From NCBI RefSeq assembly GCF_014648275.1, contig NZ_BMQU01000001.1, positions 310,001 to 374,000 on the forward strand: a DNA stretch of 64,000 nt, in the 5' to 3' direction. The position numbers and the translations under genes were made by a program. This stretch comes from Pseudomonas laurentiana (GTDB lineage Bacteria > Pseudomonadota > Gammaproteobacteria > Pseudomonadales > Pseudomonadaceae). Under the pieces are notes generated by a model, which saw nothing but the letters and a program-made list of their open reading frames with translations, was not told the origin of the DNA and did not search any database. Shown one piece after another: positions 39,454 to 49,594 of this stretch; positions within the stretch are counted from its first letter, which is position 1, and each line of letters starts with the position of its first letter.

Positions 39454-40341
39454 TCAAGCCTCGTCCCGTAGGTGGCGGTACTCGCTGAAGCAGGCTTCGG
39501 CCAGGGCCGAGCGTGGTGCGCTGCGGCGCATGATCAGGCCCAGCGGTGCCAGGGTATTGGCCTGCTCGATGGGTTGCAGGCGCAGGCGCTCGGTCAAGGC
39601 CTCCAGGCCGGTAGCCAGCGGCATGATCGCGCAACACAGGCCGCCATTCACCGCTTGTACCAGTTGATGGACCGCATCGGTTTGCAACAGGGGTTGCGGG
39701 TTCAGGCCACGGCTGTGGAAATTGTGGTCGATCGACTGGCGAAAGTGCATGCCAGCAGTGAGCAGGCCCAAAGGCAGCTCGGTCAATGCCTGCCAACTGA
39801 GTGGCTGCTCGTCGAAGCTGAAGTGCGCCGGGTCATACAGCAGGCCCATGCGGGTTTCACCCAGTGCCAGGGACTCGAAACGTTCGTTATCCAGGCGCTC
39901 CAGGTATGACACACCAAGGTCAAGCCGGTTACTCGCCAACTGTTCAAGAATCTGTTCGGAGCTCAGCGCGCTCAGTTCAAAGCACAACTGTGGATGCTGG
40001 CTGTGCAGGCGCTGCAGCAGTGGCAGCGGATCGAAGCTCGACAGAGGCACCACGCCCAGGCGCAACGTGCCGACCAGATGCCCACGGCAGGCAGCCGCTT
40101 CGGCGTACAAGCCGTCGTAGGCGGCCAGCACCGAACGGGACCAGGCCAGCACCCGCTCACCCTGGGCGGTGAACCCTTCGAAGCGTTGGCCACGATTGAC
40201 CAGGGCCAGACCCAGTTCCTGCTCCAGGTTGCGCAGGCGCATCGACAGGGTTGGCTGGGTTACGTGGCACAATGCGGCCGCTTGGCCGAAGTGGCGGGTT
40301 TCATCCAGGGCGATCAGGAATTTCAGCTGTTTGATGTCCAT
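39454..40341 (-). CDS. LysR-family transcriptional regulator
   Basis: A 295-residue LysR regulator. The N-terminal helix-turn-helix reads HFGQAAALCHVTQPTLSMRL at residues ~17-36. The effector domain (~90-295) includes GTLRLGVVPLSSFDPLPLLQ. It resembles the OxyR-type subgroup in the DNA-binding part. It lies upstream of fdhD on the same strand (94-base gap), so it may activate the fdhD-fdhF operon, which is inference from position. Confidence 0.88.
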   Translation of the reverse strand: MDIKQLKFLIALDETRHFGQAAALCHVTQPTLSMRLRNLEQELGLALVNRGQRFEGFTAQGERVLAWSRSVLAAYDGLYAEAAACRGHLVGTLRLGVVPLSSFDPLPLLQRLHSQHPQLCFELSALSSEQILEQLASNRLDLGVSYLERLDNERFESLALGETRMGLLYDPAHFSFDEQPLSWQALTELPLGLLTAGMHFRQSIDHNFHSRGLNPQPLLQTDAVHQLVQAVNGGLCCAIMPLATGLEALTERLRLQPIEQANTLAPLGLIMRRSAPRSALAEACFSEYRHLRDEA

Positions 40342-40377
40342 CGGCGCTCCTCCATGGCTCAGGGCAGGCGAGGCATT

Positions 40378-41043
40378 CTAACCGAGCCCTTCGAGCAACG
40401 TCCGATAGTCGTCCAGCGCAGCGAACTCTTGGGTGTCTCGCGGGCCTTTGCGGCTGTCGGGCTGGCGTACCGCAAGCAGGTGTGCAACCCCAAAGGCCCG
40501 GGCGCTGCGCAGGATCGCCAGGGTGTCGTCAATGAACAGGCTGCGTGCCGGGTCGAAGTTGATGTCGGCCTGCAGGGCGTTCCAGAACTGCGCATCTTCC
40601 TTGGGGAAACCGTAGTCGTGGGAACTGATCAGACGCTCGAAATAGGGCGCCAGTGCCACCCGCTCCAGCTTCACCGAGAGCGAGTCGCGGTGGGCGTTGG
40701 TGATCAGCACCACTCGCTTGCCGGCATCGCGGACGGCCGCGAGGAACACGTCGGCGTCCGGGCGCAGGGCGATCAGGTCGGCGGTTTCCAGCTTCAGTTC
40801 GCGAATCGGCAGGTTCAGCTCGGCGCTCCAGAAGTCCAGGCAGTACCAGTTCAGCGAGCCGGCGTTCTTTTCAAACAGCGGCTGCAGTTCCAGTTCGGCC
40901 ATGGCCCGGCTCACGCCATGCAGTTCGGCATAGCGCTGTGGCAGGTGTTCCAGCCAGAAGTGGTTGTCGTAGTGCAGGTCGAGCAGGGTCCCGTCCATAT
41001 CGAGTAGAACGGTATCGATGTCGCTCCAGTTCAGGGCAGGCAT
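40378..41043 (-). CDS. yrfG: HAD-type GMP/IMP nucleotidase
   Basis: A 221-residue HAD hydrolase. The start at 41043 gives MPALNWSDIDTVLLDMDGTL, with the nucleophile in DMDGTLLD near residue 16. VVLITNAHRDSL and SSHDYGFPKEDAQFW are motifs II and III, and LFIDDTLAILRSA motif IV. E. coli YrfG dephosphorylates GMP and IMP. It is divergent from nudE, as in other gammaproteobacteria. Confidence 0.88.
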   Translation of the reverse strand: MPALNWSDIDTVLLDMDGTLLDLHYDNHFWLEHLPQRYAELHGVSRAMAELELQPLFEKNAGSLNWYCLDFWSAELNLPIRELKLETADLIALRPDADVFLAAVRDAGKRVVLITNAHRDSLSVKLERVALAPYFERLISSHDYGFPKEDAQFWNALQADINFDPARSLFIDDTLAILRSARAFGVAHLLAVRQPDSRKGPRDTQEFAALDDYRTLLEGLG

Positions 41044-41123
41044 GAAAGATTCTCGGTCAGTCGGGCGCAGAGGCCGGGCAAGCCACGGTATAGTACCGCG
41101 TTCACGCCAAGGAGCCGCCACCC

Positions 41124-41690
41124 ATGCGCCAGAAACCCACAGTCCTTGCTCGCGAGATTGTCGCCAGCAGCCGTCTATTTCGTGTCGAAGCGGTGCAACT
41201 GCGCTTTGCCAACGGTGCCGAGCGCACCTATGAGCGATTAGTCGGGCGTGGCAATGGTTATGGGGCGGTGATGATCGTGGCGATGCTCGATGCCGAACAC
41301 GCGGTGTTGGTTGAGGAATACTGCGGCGGCACCGACGAGTACGAGTTGTCGTTGCCCAAGGGGCTGATCGAGCCGGGTGAAGATGTGTTGGCGGCTGCCG
41401 ACCGTGAGCTCAAGGAGGAGGCCGGCTTCGGTGCCCGGCAACTGGAGCACCTGACCGAACTGTCGTTGTCGCCGGGCTACATGAGCCAGAAAATCCAGGT
41501 GGTGCTGGCCAGCGACCTCTATGAAGAGCGCCTTGAAGGCGATGAGCCAGAACCGATGCGGGTCGACAAGGTCAACCTGCGAGATCTGGCCTCGCTGGCA
41601 CAACATCCGCAGTTTTCCGAAGGGCGAGCGCTGGCGGCGCTGTACCTGGCGCGTGACCTGCTGACCCAGCGCGGAGTGTTTGTCCCATGA
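41124..41690 (+). CDS. nudE: ADP compounds hydrolase NudE
   Basis: A 188-residue Nudix hydrolase. The Nudix box spans residues ~80-102 (GLIEPGEDVLAAADRELKEE then AGF), with all key Glu and Arg residues. NudE hydrolyses ADP-ribose, NADH and AppA-type substrates. It overlaps cysQ by 4 bp, forming a nudE-cysQ operon for nucleotide recycling. Confidence 0.92.
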   Translation: MRQKPTVLAREIVASSRLFRVEAVQLRFANGAERTYERLVGRGNGYGAVMIVAMLDAEHAVLVEEYCGGTDEYELSLPKGLIEPGEDVLAAADRELKEEAGFGARQLEHLTELSLSPGYMSQKIQVVLASDLYEERLEGDEPEPMRVDKVNLRDLASLAQHPQFSEGRALAALYLARDLLTQRGVFVP

Positions 41691-42523
41691 GCGAGTTGAA
41701 TCTGAACGCGTTGATGACGGAGGTCGTCGACCTGGCCCGCCGTGCAGGCGATGCCATTCTGCCGTTCTGGCGGGTCAATGTGGCGGTGACGGCCAAAGCC
41801 GATGCCTCGCCGGTGACGGCTGCGGATATGGCCGCGCACCAGGTGATTGCCAGTGGCCTGCAGGCGCTGGCCCCGGATATTCCGGTGCTGTCCGAAGAGG
41901 ATTGCGATATTCCCTTGAGCGAACGTCAGACCTGGCAGCGCTGGTGGCTGGTCGACCCGCTGGACGGTACCAAGGAGTTCATTGCAGGCAGCGAGGAATT
42001 CACCGTCAACATCGCACTGATCGAACAGGGCCACGTGCTGTTCGGTGTGGTTGCCATGCCGACCAGTGGCCGCTGCTATTTCGGTGGTAAAGGGCTTGGG
42101 GCCTGGCGTGCCGAGCGCGGTGGCGAGATACAGCCCATTCAGGTTCGTCTGGCACCGCCAGCGGGCGAAAGCTTTACCGTGGTCGCCAGTCGCCGTCATA
42201 CCAGCCCACAGCAGGAGCACTTGTTGGCCGGTCTCAGCGGCACGCTGGGCGACTTGCAACTGGCCAATATCGGCAGTTCGCTGAAGTTCTGTCTGCTGGC
42301 TGAAGGCAGCGCCGATTGTTACCCACGTCTGGCACCGACCTCGCAGTGGGATACCGCGGCAGCCCAGGGTGTGCTGGAAGGCGCCGGTGGTGAAGTGCTG
42401 GGCCTGGATGGTCAGGTGTTCAGCTACCCGCCGCGTGAATCGTTACTCAATGCGTTTTTCTTGGCGTTGCCGGCCGCTGCGGCGTGGCGCAACGACCTGC
42501 TCAAGCTCGCCTCAGCGATGTAG
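41687..42523 (+). CDS. cysQ: 3'(2'),5'-bisphosphate nucleotidase CysQ
   Basis: A 278-residue inositol-monophosphatase-fold enzyme. The metal-binding signature is WWLVDPLDGTKEFIAGS at residues 86-102, preceded by Glu70-Glu71 in LSEEDCDIP. The second site is WDTAAAQGVLEGAGG near 225. CysQ dephosphorylates PAP, a by-product of sulfate activation, linking again to sulfur assimilation. It is translationally coupled to nudE. Its last 12 bases overlap the convergent thioesterase gene. Confidence 0.94.
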   Translation: MSELNLNALMTEVVDLARRAGDAILPFWRVNVAVTAKADASPVTAADMAAHQVIASGLQALAPDIPVLSEEDCDIPLSERQTWQRWWLVDPLDGTKEFIAGSEEFTVNIALIEQGHVLFGVVAMPTSGRCYFGGKGLGAWRAERGGEIQPIQVRLAPPAGESFTVVASRRHTSPQQEHLLAGLSGTLGDLQLANIGSSLKFCLLAEGSADCYPRLAPTSQWDTAAAQGVLEGAGGEVLGLDGQVFSYPPRESLLNAFFLALPAAAAWRNDLLKLASAM

Positions 42524-42967
42524 CACGTACTGCCCGCTGAAGCGCACGGCATCCTCTTCGCTGCCGGCGTTGCGCACCTGAGTATTCAGGTTCAGGCGGG
42601 CCCGGCCATAGCGCTGGTACGTGGCGATGAACTTGTTCCAGACCTTCTCATCGGGGGCCTCGCATTGAGCGATGGCCGCACCGGTGACGGGCAGCGGATA
42701 GTTGATCTGGCCTTCCTGAATGACGATGTGACCGTCGTCGATACCGGCCTCGCGCAGGCGCATGTGCAGCCAGCCCCAACCGACCAGCACGGCAGCGCAG
42801 TACAGGCTGCCGCCGAACATGGTGCTCTTGTGATTGACGTTGGCTGCCAAGGGCAACTGCAGGCGCAGGCGCTGTGGCTGCCAATCAAGTACCTGCAAGC
42901 CCATTTCCCGGGTGAGGGGAATGTCGTTGTGCAGGAGGGCTTCCAGGTACTGGTTGTCGGTGGTCAC
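42512..42967 (-). CDS. YiiD-type (DUF4442-like) thioesterase
   Basis: A 151-residue hotdog protein. NVNHKSTMFGGSLYCAAVLVGWG near residues 43-65 has the N-H-x-x-T-M-F-G-G-S motif of the C-terminal domain of YiiD/Fat thioesterases. It begins with a 4-bp overlap on the dctD stop, so it is the third gene of the dctB-dctD unit. Substrate unknown. Confidence 0.82.
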   Translation of the reverse strand: MTTDNQYLEALLHNDIPLTREMGLQVLDWQPQRLRLQLPLAANVNHKSTMFGGSLYCAAVLVGWGWLHMRLREAGIDDGHIVIQEGQINYPLPVTGAAIAQCEAPDEKVWNKFIATYQRYGRARLNLNTQVRNAGSEEDAVRFSGQYVLHR

Positions 42968-44379
42968 GGGCGGTTCTCCTCAAGATCATCAGTGCCGCTG
43001 CTGTGGCTGTCGGCGAAATTCAGGCCATGCTTGCGCAACTTGTCGTGCAGGGTTTTGCGCGGGATGCCCAGGGCCTCGGCCAGGCTGCGCAGTGAGCTGT
43101 GTGAACGGGCCAGTTCGGCGGCGATCAGCGAGCGCTCGAAATACTCGACCTGATCACTCAGATTACCGCTGCCCGGTGTCGGCTCGGCTGCCAGCGGTTC
43201 GCTGGGGTTGTTGCCGTCCAGGGCCAATTCCAGACCCAGGGCGAAGCGCTCTGCCGCGTTCTGCAGTTCGCGCACATTGCCTGGCCAGTCATGGCGCATG
43301 AGCAGGGTACGTTGCGCGGGTTGCAGGGTATGGCCGGGCAGGCCGTGGCGTTGGCTGGCCGCATCGGCAAAATGCTGGAACAGCAGCAAGATGTCTTCAC
43401 CCCGTTCGCGCAGGGGCGGAATACGCAGCGGCGCGACGTTCAGGCGGTAGTACAGGTCAGCGCGGAAGCGGCCCTGATCGGCAGCCTGGCGAAGGTCTTC
43501 CTTGGTGGCAGCGATGATGCGGATGTCCAGCGGGATCAGCTGGTTGCCGCCCAGGCGCTCGACCACACGCTCTTGCAGCAGGCGCAGCAACTTGACCTGA
43601 ACATCCAGGCTCATGCTTTCGATCTCGTCGAGGAACAACGTGCCGCCGTTGGCGAACTCGAACTTGCCGATGCGGCGTTTCTGCGCCCCGGTGAAGGCCC
43701 CGGGCTCATGGCCAAACAGTTCGCTCTCGACCACCGACTCCGCCAGTGCGCCGGCGTTGATGGCCACGAACGGGCCATCGCGGCGGCTCGACAGGTCGTG
43801 CAGGGCACGCGCGACCACTTCCTTGCCTGCGCCGGTTTCGCCGAGAATCAACACGTCGGCCCGGGTCGGGGCCAGCGCGCCAATCTGCTCACGCAGGCGC
43901 AGCATCGGGGCCGATTGCCCGACCAGCCGTGTGCTCAGCGCCTGGCGATCGCTCAGGGCCATGCGCAGGCTGCGGTTGTCCAGTACCAGGCGGCGCAAGG
44001 CCAAGGCCCGGCGCACGCTGTCGAGCAAGGCGTCGCTGGCGAAAGGTTTCTCGAGAAAGTCGTAGGCCCCGGCACGCATGGCTTGCACGGCCAATGGCAC
44101 ATCACCGTGACCGGTGATCAACAGCACGGGCAGCTCCGGATCCTGCCCATGCAGCTGTTCGAGCAACTGGAGGCCATCGATGCCAGGCATGCGAATATCG
44201 CTCACCACCACACCCGGCCAATCGGCTTCGATGCGTCGGGCCAGGCCCTGGGCGTCGCTCAGGGGCATGACCTTGAGACCGGCGAGGTCGAGGGTCTGGC
44301 TCAGCGCCTGACGCAGGTGCGGATCGTCATCGACCAGAATCACCTGTGTACGGCTATCGATGAGCGGCTCGGTCGTCAT
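42964..44379 (-). CDS. dctD: sigma-54-dependent response regulator (DctD-like)
   Basis: A 471-residue NtrC-family regulator. Receiver: D17-D19, phospho-acceptor Asp61 in [13 protein letters not shown] and Lys111. AAA+ domain: Walker A GETGAGKE at 180-187, the sigma-54-binding GAFTGA loop, and Walker [11 protein letters not shown]. The Fis-type DNA-binding domain is at the C-terminus ([20 protein letters not shown]). It acts with the DctB-like kinase encoded upstream, overlapping by 4 bp. The P. aeruginosa genome has a comparable dctBD pair beside rml genes. The C4-dicarboxylate ligand is by family name only; no dctPQM is present here. Confidence 0.88.
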   Translation of the reverse strand: MTTEPLIDSRTQVILVDDDPHLRQALSQTLDLAGLKVMPLSDAQGLARRIEADWPGVVVSDIRMPGIDGLQLLEQLHGQDPELPVLLITGHGDVPLAVQAMRAGAYDFLEKPFASDALLDSVRRALALRRLVLDNRSLRMALSDRQALSTRLVGQSAPMLRLREQIGALAPTRADVLILGETGAGKEVVARALHDLSSRRDGPFVAINAGALAESVVESELFGHEPGAFTGAQKRRIGKFEFANGGTLFLDEIESMSLDVQVKLLRLLQERVVERLGGNQLIPLDIRIIAATKEDLRQAADQGRFRADLYYRLNVAPLRIPPLRERGEDILLLFQHFADAASQRHGLPGHTLQPAQRTLLMRHDWPGNVRELQNAAERFALGLELALDGNNPSEPLAAEPTPGSGNLSDQVEYFERSLIAAELARSHSSLRSLAEALGIPRKTLHDKLRKHGLNFADSHSSGTDDLEENRP

Positions 44380-46190
44380 GCCGATGGGTCCTCCGAGGTT
44401 TGCAGGTTGGCGCCGGGTTTGGCCACGCGCAGTTTCAGGGTCAGCAGCGCGCCACCCTCCGGGTGATTGGCCAGCAGCAGTTCGCCACCGAGCGCACGCA
44501 TCAAGGTATCGCAGATCGCCAGCCCCAGGCCAAGGCCCTGAGTGCGGGTCTTGGTCGTGAAAAACGGTTCGCGGGCACGCGCCATGGCCTCGCTACTGAA
44601 GCCCGGGCCGTTGTCGCGAATGTACAGGTAGACGTTGTCGTCCTTGCGTTCGGCACTTAACCACAGTTTGCGTGGGTTGGCCTTCTCGGTCAGGGCATCG
44701 AGGGCGTTGGCCAGCAGGTTGCCGAGCACCTGGCGCAAGCGGGTTTCACCAGCCTGTACCCAGAGTGTGGCCTCTGGCAGGTCGCGCACCAGTTCCACCG
44801 CCATTGCCCGCCGCCGTTTGGCCAGCAGGGCCAGGGCATCGTCCAGGGCCGGTTGCAGGGCCACGCTTTCGGGGGCGTGGCGGTCACGCCGGGCAAATGC
44901 GCGCAGATGGGCGATGATCGAGGCCATGCGGCCGGTCAGTTCGCCGATCAGTTTCAGGTTGCTGCGAGCGTCTTCGGTGCGCTGATGGTCCAGCAGGATT
45001 TCCGCGTTCTCGGCATAACTGCGTATGGCCGCCAGCGGCTGATTGAGTTCGTGGCTGATGCTCGCGGACATCGTGCCGAGTACCGACAGTTTGCCGGCCT
45101 GGACCAGTTCATCCTGTGCGCGAACCAGTTCCTGTTGGGCCTGCTCGCGCTCCAGCACTTCGTTTTTCAGCCGGCTGTTCAGGCCTTCAAGGTCGGCGGT
45201 TCGCTCGATAACCCGTTGCTCCAGCTCCTGGCGGGCGCGCGCTTCAAAGTCGATACGGTCCATGTAGTGACGCCGCCGCTGCATGATCAGCCCGAGCAGC
45301 AACATCAACACCAGCAGTGTGGCGCCACCGATGGCCAGCACGGTGCTTACCGAGCGGTCGATCAGGGTTCGCGGGGCAAGAATGCTCACCTGCCAGCCGG
45401 TTTCCTCGATCGTCCGGGTCTGGATCAGCCAGGCTTTGGGATCGAGGTTCAGCGGTTTGGGCGTCAGCGTCGGGTAGGGTTGGATCGCGGCAATTGCAGC
45501 GCGTTCGGCATCGGTCAGCGGCCGGGTGGCGCGGAAACGCCAGTCGGGGCGAGAGGTGAGGATCACTACGCCATTCTGGTCGGTCAGCAGCAGTTGTTCC
45601 GGGGTTTTACCCCAGAGGGTTTCGGTGTGATCCAGGTCGACCTTGACCACCAGCGCACCGATCACTCGTTCGCCGTCATGTACGGCGCCGGCAAAGAAGT
45701 AGCCGCGTTTGGCCGAAGTGGTGCCCTGGCCGAAAAAGCGCCCCAGGCGTCCGGCAAGGGCATCGCTGAAGTAGGGGCGGAAGGCAAAGTTACGGCCGAT
45801 GAACGTGTCGCGTTTGTCCCAGTTGGAGGCCGCCAGGGTATTGCCATTGGTGTCCATCAGGTACATCACTTCGGCACCGGTCTGGGCGCTGATGTCCTTG
45901 AGCAGGCGATTGGCGTTGGTCAGGGTTTCCAGGCGCATCGGGTCTTTGAGCACGGCACGCAAGGCCGGCAGGTCGCCGAGGATCTGCGGCAGGGTTTCAT
46001 AGCGGTGCAGGGTGCCCAGCAAGTTGGCCACGTACAGATCGAGGGTCTGACGATTTTGCCCGGCCAACTCGTCCTGATAGTAACGCTCGGCCAGGTGTTG
46101 CAGCGGCCATAGCAGTGGAGCGAGGAACAAGGCCACGATGGCCAGGCTGCGCCAGCGTGGGCGACGGGGAACGGTCGGGGTCATGGTCAT
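44376..46190 (-). CDS. dctB: DctB-type sensor histidine kinase
   Basis: A 604-residue kinase. The start 46190 (MTMTPTVPRRPRWRSL) or two codons in is likely; no strong ribosome-binding site separates them. TM1 is at ~15-33. The periplasmic PDC/Cache sensor is at ~35-280, with DTNGNTLAASNWDKRDTFIG. TM2 is at ~280-305, then a coiled coil. His380 is the phospho-acceptor (SISHELNQPLAAIRSY). The ATPase has GNLLANALDAL, DNGPGF and GLGLGLAI. A DctB-like dicarboxylate sensor is suggested, but the ligand is untested. It follows rfbD by 35 bases on the same strand. Confidence 0.88.
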   Translation of the reverse strand: MTMTPTVPRRPRWRSLAIVALFLAPLLWPLQHLAERYYQDELAGQNRQTLDLYVANLLGTLHRYETLPQILGDLPALRAVLKDPMRLETLTNANRLLKDISAQTGAEVMYLMDTNGNTLAASNWDKRDTFIGRNFAFRPYFSDALAGRLGRFFGQGTTSAKRGYFFAGAVHDGERVIGALVVKVDLDHTETLWGKTPEQLLLTDQNGVVILTSRPDWRFRATRPLTDAERAAIAAIQPYPTLTPKPLNLDPKAWLIQTRTIEETGWQVSILAPRTLIDRSVSTVLAIGGATLLVLMLLLGLIMQRRRHYMDRIDFEARARQELEQRVIERTADLEGLNSRLKNEVLEREQAQQELVRAQDELVQAGKLSVLGTMSASISHELNQPLAAIRSYAENAEILLDHQRTEDARSNLKLIGELTGRMASIIAHLRAFARRDRHAPESVALQPALDDALALLAKRRRAMAVELVRDLPEATLWVQAGETRLRQVLGNLLANALDALTEKANPRKLWLSAERKDDNVYLYIRDNGPGFSSEAMARAREPFFTTKTRTQGLGLGLAICDTLMRALGGELLLANHPEGGALLTLKLRVAKPGANLQTSEDPSA

Positions 46191-46225
46191 TGCAAATGCG
46201 CCAATGGAATCAGGCGCATTATGCG

Positions 46226-47101
46226 CTACTTCAGGCAGTCGATCAGTGCCTGCCGCCAGTCTGGCTGGCTGACGTGCCATTGCTGTTGCAGGCGGCTGCA
46301 GTCCAGGCGCGAGTTGAGTGGGCGCTGTGCCGGAGTCGGGTACTCGCTGGAAGGGATCGGCAGCAGTCGGGCGCAGGATTTGCCCTGGGCCTGAAGGTGT
46401 TCGGCAATGGCCTGGGCAAAGCCGAACCAGGACGTTTCGCCTTGCGCCGTCAGGTGATAGGTACCCCAGTCGCCTGCCTGACCGGCCTGCCAGCGCTCGA
46501 TCAGGGCGCGGGTGCTGCGGGCGATGGTGCCGGCCCAGGTCGGCGCGCCAATCTGGTCGGCCACCACGCGCAATTCGGGCTTTTCCTGCAGCAAACGCTG
46601 CATGGTCAGCAGGAAGTTGCGCCCGTGCCGGGAGAACACCCAACTGGTGCGCAGGATCAAGTGCTGGCAGGCGGTGACGCGGATCGCCTCTTCCCCAGCC
46701 AGCTTGCTGCGTCCGTAGACGCTCAGCGGGTTGGGCGTGTCGTCTTCCGTGTAGGGCGTGGCCTTGTGACCATCGAAGACATAGTCGGTGGAGTAGTGAA
46801 TCAACGGGATGCCCAGGCGGGCGGCTTCTTCGGCGAACACCCCGGGGGCCTGGGCGTTGATCGCAAAGGCCAGGTCGGGCTCGGCTTCCGCCTGATCGAC
46901 TGCGGTGTGGGCGGCTGCGTTGATGATCAGGTCTGGCGCCAGTGCGCGTACCTGCTGACGGATCTGCGCCGGGTGGGCCAGATCGAGTGCATCGCGCCCC
47001 AGCACGTGCAGGGTGCCGAGTGGGGCCAACTGCAGTTGCAGTTCGCGAGCGACCTGCCCGTGCTGGCCACTGATCAGAATGTTCAGCGGTGCCTCTGTCA
47101 T
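46226..47101 (-). CDS. rfbD: dTDP-4-dehydrorhamnose reductase
   Basis: A 291-residue SDR enzyme. The nucleotide-binding motif is ISGQHGQVARELQ near residue 10. STDYVFDGHK and the catalytic Tyr129-x3-Lys133 (VYGRSKLAGEE) follow. It makes dTDP-L-rhamnose with NAD(P)H. Last gene of rfbBACD, overlapping rfbC by 4 bp. Confidence 0.94.
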   Translation of the reverse strand: MTEAPLNILISGQHGQVARELQLQLAPLGTLHVLGRDALDLAHPAQIRQQVRALAPDLIINAAAHTAVDQAEAEPDLAFAINAQAPGVFAEEAARLGIPLIHYSTDYVFDGHKATPYTEDDTPNPLSVYGRSKLAGEEAIRVTACQHLILRTSWVFSRHGRNFLLTMQRLLQEKPELRVVADQIGAPTWAGTIARSTRALIERWQAGQAGDWGTYHLTAQGETSWFGFAQAIAEHLQAQGKSCARLLPIPSSEYPTPAQRPLNSRLDCSRLQQQWHVSQPDWRQALIDCLK

Positions 47102-47643
47102 GGGAACACTTGCGCCTCTTTCAGTGTTTTACCGACCTGGTCCTTGGCCGACAACAGCGGGGCCTGTTGCAGTTGCCAGTCGATGGCCAGCTCGGGGTCG
47201 TCCCAGCGAATGCAACGTTCGGCGGCCGGGTTGTAGTAGTCGGTGGTCTTGTAGAGGAACTCGGCGCTGTCGCTCAGCACTACGAAACCGTGGGCGAAGC
47301 CTTGCGGTATCCACAATTGGCGCTGGTTCTCGGCCGACAAATGTACTGATACCCAGCGGCCGAAGGTCGGCGAGCTGCGGCGGACATCTACGCACACGTC
47401 GAGTATTTCGCCCTGAACCACCCGCACCAGTTTGCCCTGGGGGTTTTCCAGTTGGTAATGCAGGCCGCGCAGTACGCCGCGCTGCGAGCGGGAATGGTTG
47501 TCCTGAACGAAGGTCGTGGTAACCCCCGTCAGTGCCTCGAAGGTGCGGGCATTGAAGCTCTCGTAGAAAAAACCACGGGCATCACCGAACACCTTTGGTT
47601 CGAGGATCAGCACGTCGGGCAGCTCAGTAGCGATTACTTCCAT
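47098..47643 (-). CDS. rfbC: dTDP-4-dehydrorhamnose 3,5-epimerase
   Basis: A 181-residue cupin epimerase. [20 protein letters not shown] near residues 56-75 holds the catalytic His, and SRSQRG and YKTTDYYNP are family motifs. It overlaps rfbA by 10 bp and rfbD by 4 bp. It acts third in dTDP-rhamnose synthesis. Confidence 0.95.
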   Translation of the reverse strand: MEVIATELPDVLILEPKVFGDARGFFYESFNARTFEALTGVTTTFVQDNHSRSQRGVLRGLHYQLENPQGKLVRVVQGEILDVCVDVRRSSPTFGRWVSVHLSAENQRQLWIPQGFAHGFVVLSDSAEFLYKTTDYYNPAAERCIRWDDPELAIDWQLQQAPLLSAKDQVGKTLKEAQVFP

Positions 47644-48515
47644 CGGTTCTCTCGGGTCAAACTGTAGAGGTACTGGCCGTAGCCAGTCTTGCCAAAAGCC
47701 TTGGCACGTTCGAGCAGGTGTTCCTCATCAATCCAGCCTTGCTGGAAGGCGATCTCTTCCAGACAGGCCACTTTCAAGCCTTGGCGGTGTTCAATGGTCT
47801 GCACGTATTGCGAGGCATCCAGCAGGCTGTCATGGGTGCCGGTATCGAGCCAGGCAAAGCCACGGCCGAAACGCTCTACGCGCAAGTCGCCACGCTTGAG
47901 GTACGCGTTGTTGACGTCAGTGATTTCCAGCTCGCCGCGTGCCGAAGGGGTAATGCCCTTGGCGATCTCGATCACGTCATTGTCGTAAAAGTACAGGCCG
48001 GTCACTGCATAGTTGGACTTGGGGTGCGCAGGTTTTTCCTCGATCGACAGGGCCCGGCCTTCTTCGTTGTACTCGATCACACCGAAGCGCTCAGGGTCTT
48101 TGACCCAATAGCCAAATACCGTTGCGCCGCTACTGTGGCTGGCGGCACGTTGCAGTTGTTCGGTGAAACGCTGGCCGTGGAAAATATTGTCGCCGAGGAT
48201 CAGGCACACCGAGTCGTTGCCAATGAACGACTCGCCAATCAGGAACGCCTGGGCCAGGCCGTCCGGCGAAGGCTGCTCGGCGTAGCTGAACTGGACGCCG
48301 AACTGGCTGCCGTCACCGAGCAACTGACGGTACTGCGGCAAGTCCTGTGGCGTGGAAATGATCAGGATTTCGCGGATGCCGGCCAGCATCAGTACCGAGA
48401 TCGGGTAATAGATCATCGGTTTGTCGTAGATCGGCAGCAGCTGCTTGGAAAGCCCCAGGGTAATGGGGTGCAGACGAGTGCCGGAGCCGCCCGCCAGAAC
48501 GATACCTTTAGTCAT
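47634..48515 (-). CDS. rfbA: glucose-1-phosphate thymidylyltransferase
   Basis: A 293-residue nucleotidyltransferase. The signature [20 protein letters not shown] is near residues 4-23, followed by [25 protein letters not shown] and [17 protein letters not shown] are typical. It makes dTDP-glucose, the first step of the rhamnose pathway. It overlaps rfbB by 4 bp. Confidence 0.96.
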   Translation of the reverse strand: MTKGIVLAGGSGTRLHPITLGLSKQLLPIYDKPMIYYPISVLMLAGIREILIISTPQDLPQYRQLLGDGSQFGVQFSYAEQPSPDGLAQAFLIGESFIGNDSVCLILGDNIFHGQRFTEQLQRAASHSSGATVFGYWVKDPERFGVIEYNEEGRALSIEEKPAHPKSNYAVTGLYFYDNDVIEIAKGITPSARGELEITDVNNAYLKRGDLRVERFGRGFAWLDTGTHDSLLDASQYVQTIEHRQGLKVACLEEIAFQQGWIDEEHLLERAKAFGKTGYGQYLYSLTRENRWK

Positions 48516-49594
48516 GCAATCAAGTCCTTGAAATCACTATTGCCCAGGCGTTGGCCTTGATAGCTGCCATCCTGGATATGTTGGCACCACTCCGGGTTGT
48601 CCAGGTACCACTGCACCGTCTTGCGCAGCCCGCTCTGGAAGGTTTCTGCCGGGGTCCAGCCCAGTTCACGCTGGATCTTGCTGGCGTCGATGGCGTAGCG
48701 CTGGTCATGCCCGGGACGGTCCTGGACGAAGCTGATCAGGTCGGCGTAGTGGTTCACGCCCGTCGGATGGTTTGGCGCCAGCTCTTCAAGCAGGGCGCAG
48801 ATGCTGCGCACCACGTCGATGTTCTTCTGCTCATTGTGCCCGCCGATGTTGTAGGTCTCACCGACCTGACCGTCGCACAGTACCCGCAACAGGGCACGGG
48901 CATGGTCCTCGACGAACAGCCAGTCACGCACCTGCAGGCCATTGCCATAGACCGGCAGCGGCTTGCCGGCCAGGGCGTTGAGGATCGTCAGCGGGATAAG
49001 CTTTTCCGGGAACTGGAACGGCCCGTAGTTGTTCGAGCAGTTGCTGAGCAGTACCGGCAAGCCGTAGGTGCGATGCCAGGCGCGTACCAGGTGGTCCGAG
49101 GCCGCCTTGCTGGCCGAGTAGGGCGAACTGGGGGCGTACGGTGTGGTTTCAGTGAACAGGTCATCCACGCCATGCAGGTCGCCATACACCTCGTCGGTGG
49201 AGATGTGATGGAAACGGAAGGCCTCACGTTCGGCGGCGGGCAGTTTGGCCCAATAACCGCGAGCGGCTTCCAGCAGGTTGTAGGTACCGACAATGTTGGT
49301 TTCGATGAATGCGGCGGGGCCGTCAATGGAGCGGTCCACATGCGACTCGGCGGCCAGGTGCATGATTGCGTGCGGGGCAAAACGCGCCAGCACGGCATCA
49401 ACCGTGGCGCGGTCAGCGATGTCGGCTTGAACGAACTCGTAGCGAGTATTGGTTGCGATGCTGCTCAGTGATTCCAGATTGCCGGCATAGGTGAGCTTGT
49501 CGAGGTTGAGCACTTCGTATGCGGTGGTCTCGATCAGATGGCGAATCAGGGCCGAACCGATAAATCCGGCACCGCCGGTAACAAGAATACGCAT
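48512..49594 (-). CDS. rfbB: dTDP-glucose 4,6-dehydratase
   Basis: A 360-residue SDR dehydratase. NAD binding is [14 protein letters not shown]. Thr133-Asp134-Glu135 and Tyr159-x3-Lys163 form the active site ([22 protein letters not shown]). First gene of rfbBACD, which supplies dTDP-L-rhamnose for LPS, exopolysaccharide or rhamnolipids. The order B-A-C-D differs from the rmlBDAC order of P. aeruginosa. It is divergent from the aminotransferase gene. Confidence 0.96.
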   Translation of the reverse strand: MRILVTGGAGFIGSALIRHLIETTAYEVLNLDKLTYAGNLESLSSIATNTRYEFVQADIADRATVDAVLARFAPHAIMHLAAESHVDRSIDGPAAFIETNIVGTYNLLEAARGYWAKLPAAEREAFRFHHISTDEVYGDLHGVDDLFTETTPYAPSSPYSASKAASDHLVRAWHRTYGLPVLLSNCSNNYGPFQFPEKLIPLTILNALAGKPLPVYGNGLQVRDWLFVEDHARALLRVLCDGQVGETYNIGGHNEQKNIDVVRSICALLEELAPNHPTGVNHYADLISFVQDRPGHDQRYAIDASKIQRELGWTPAETFQSGLRKTVQWYLDNPEWCQHIQDGSYQGQRLGNSDFKDLIA

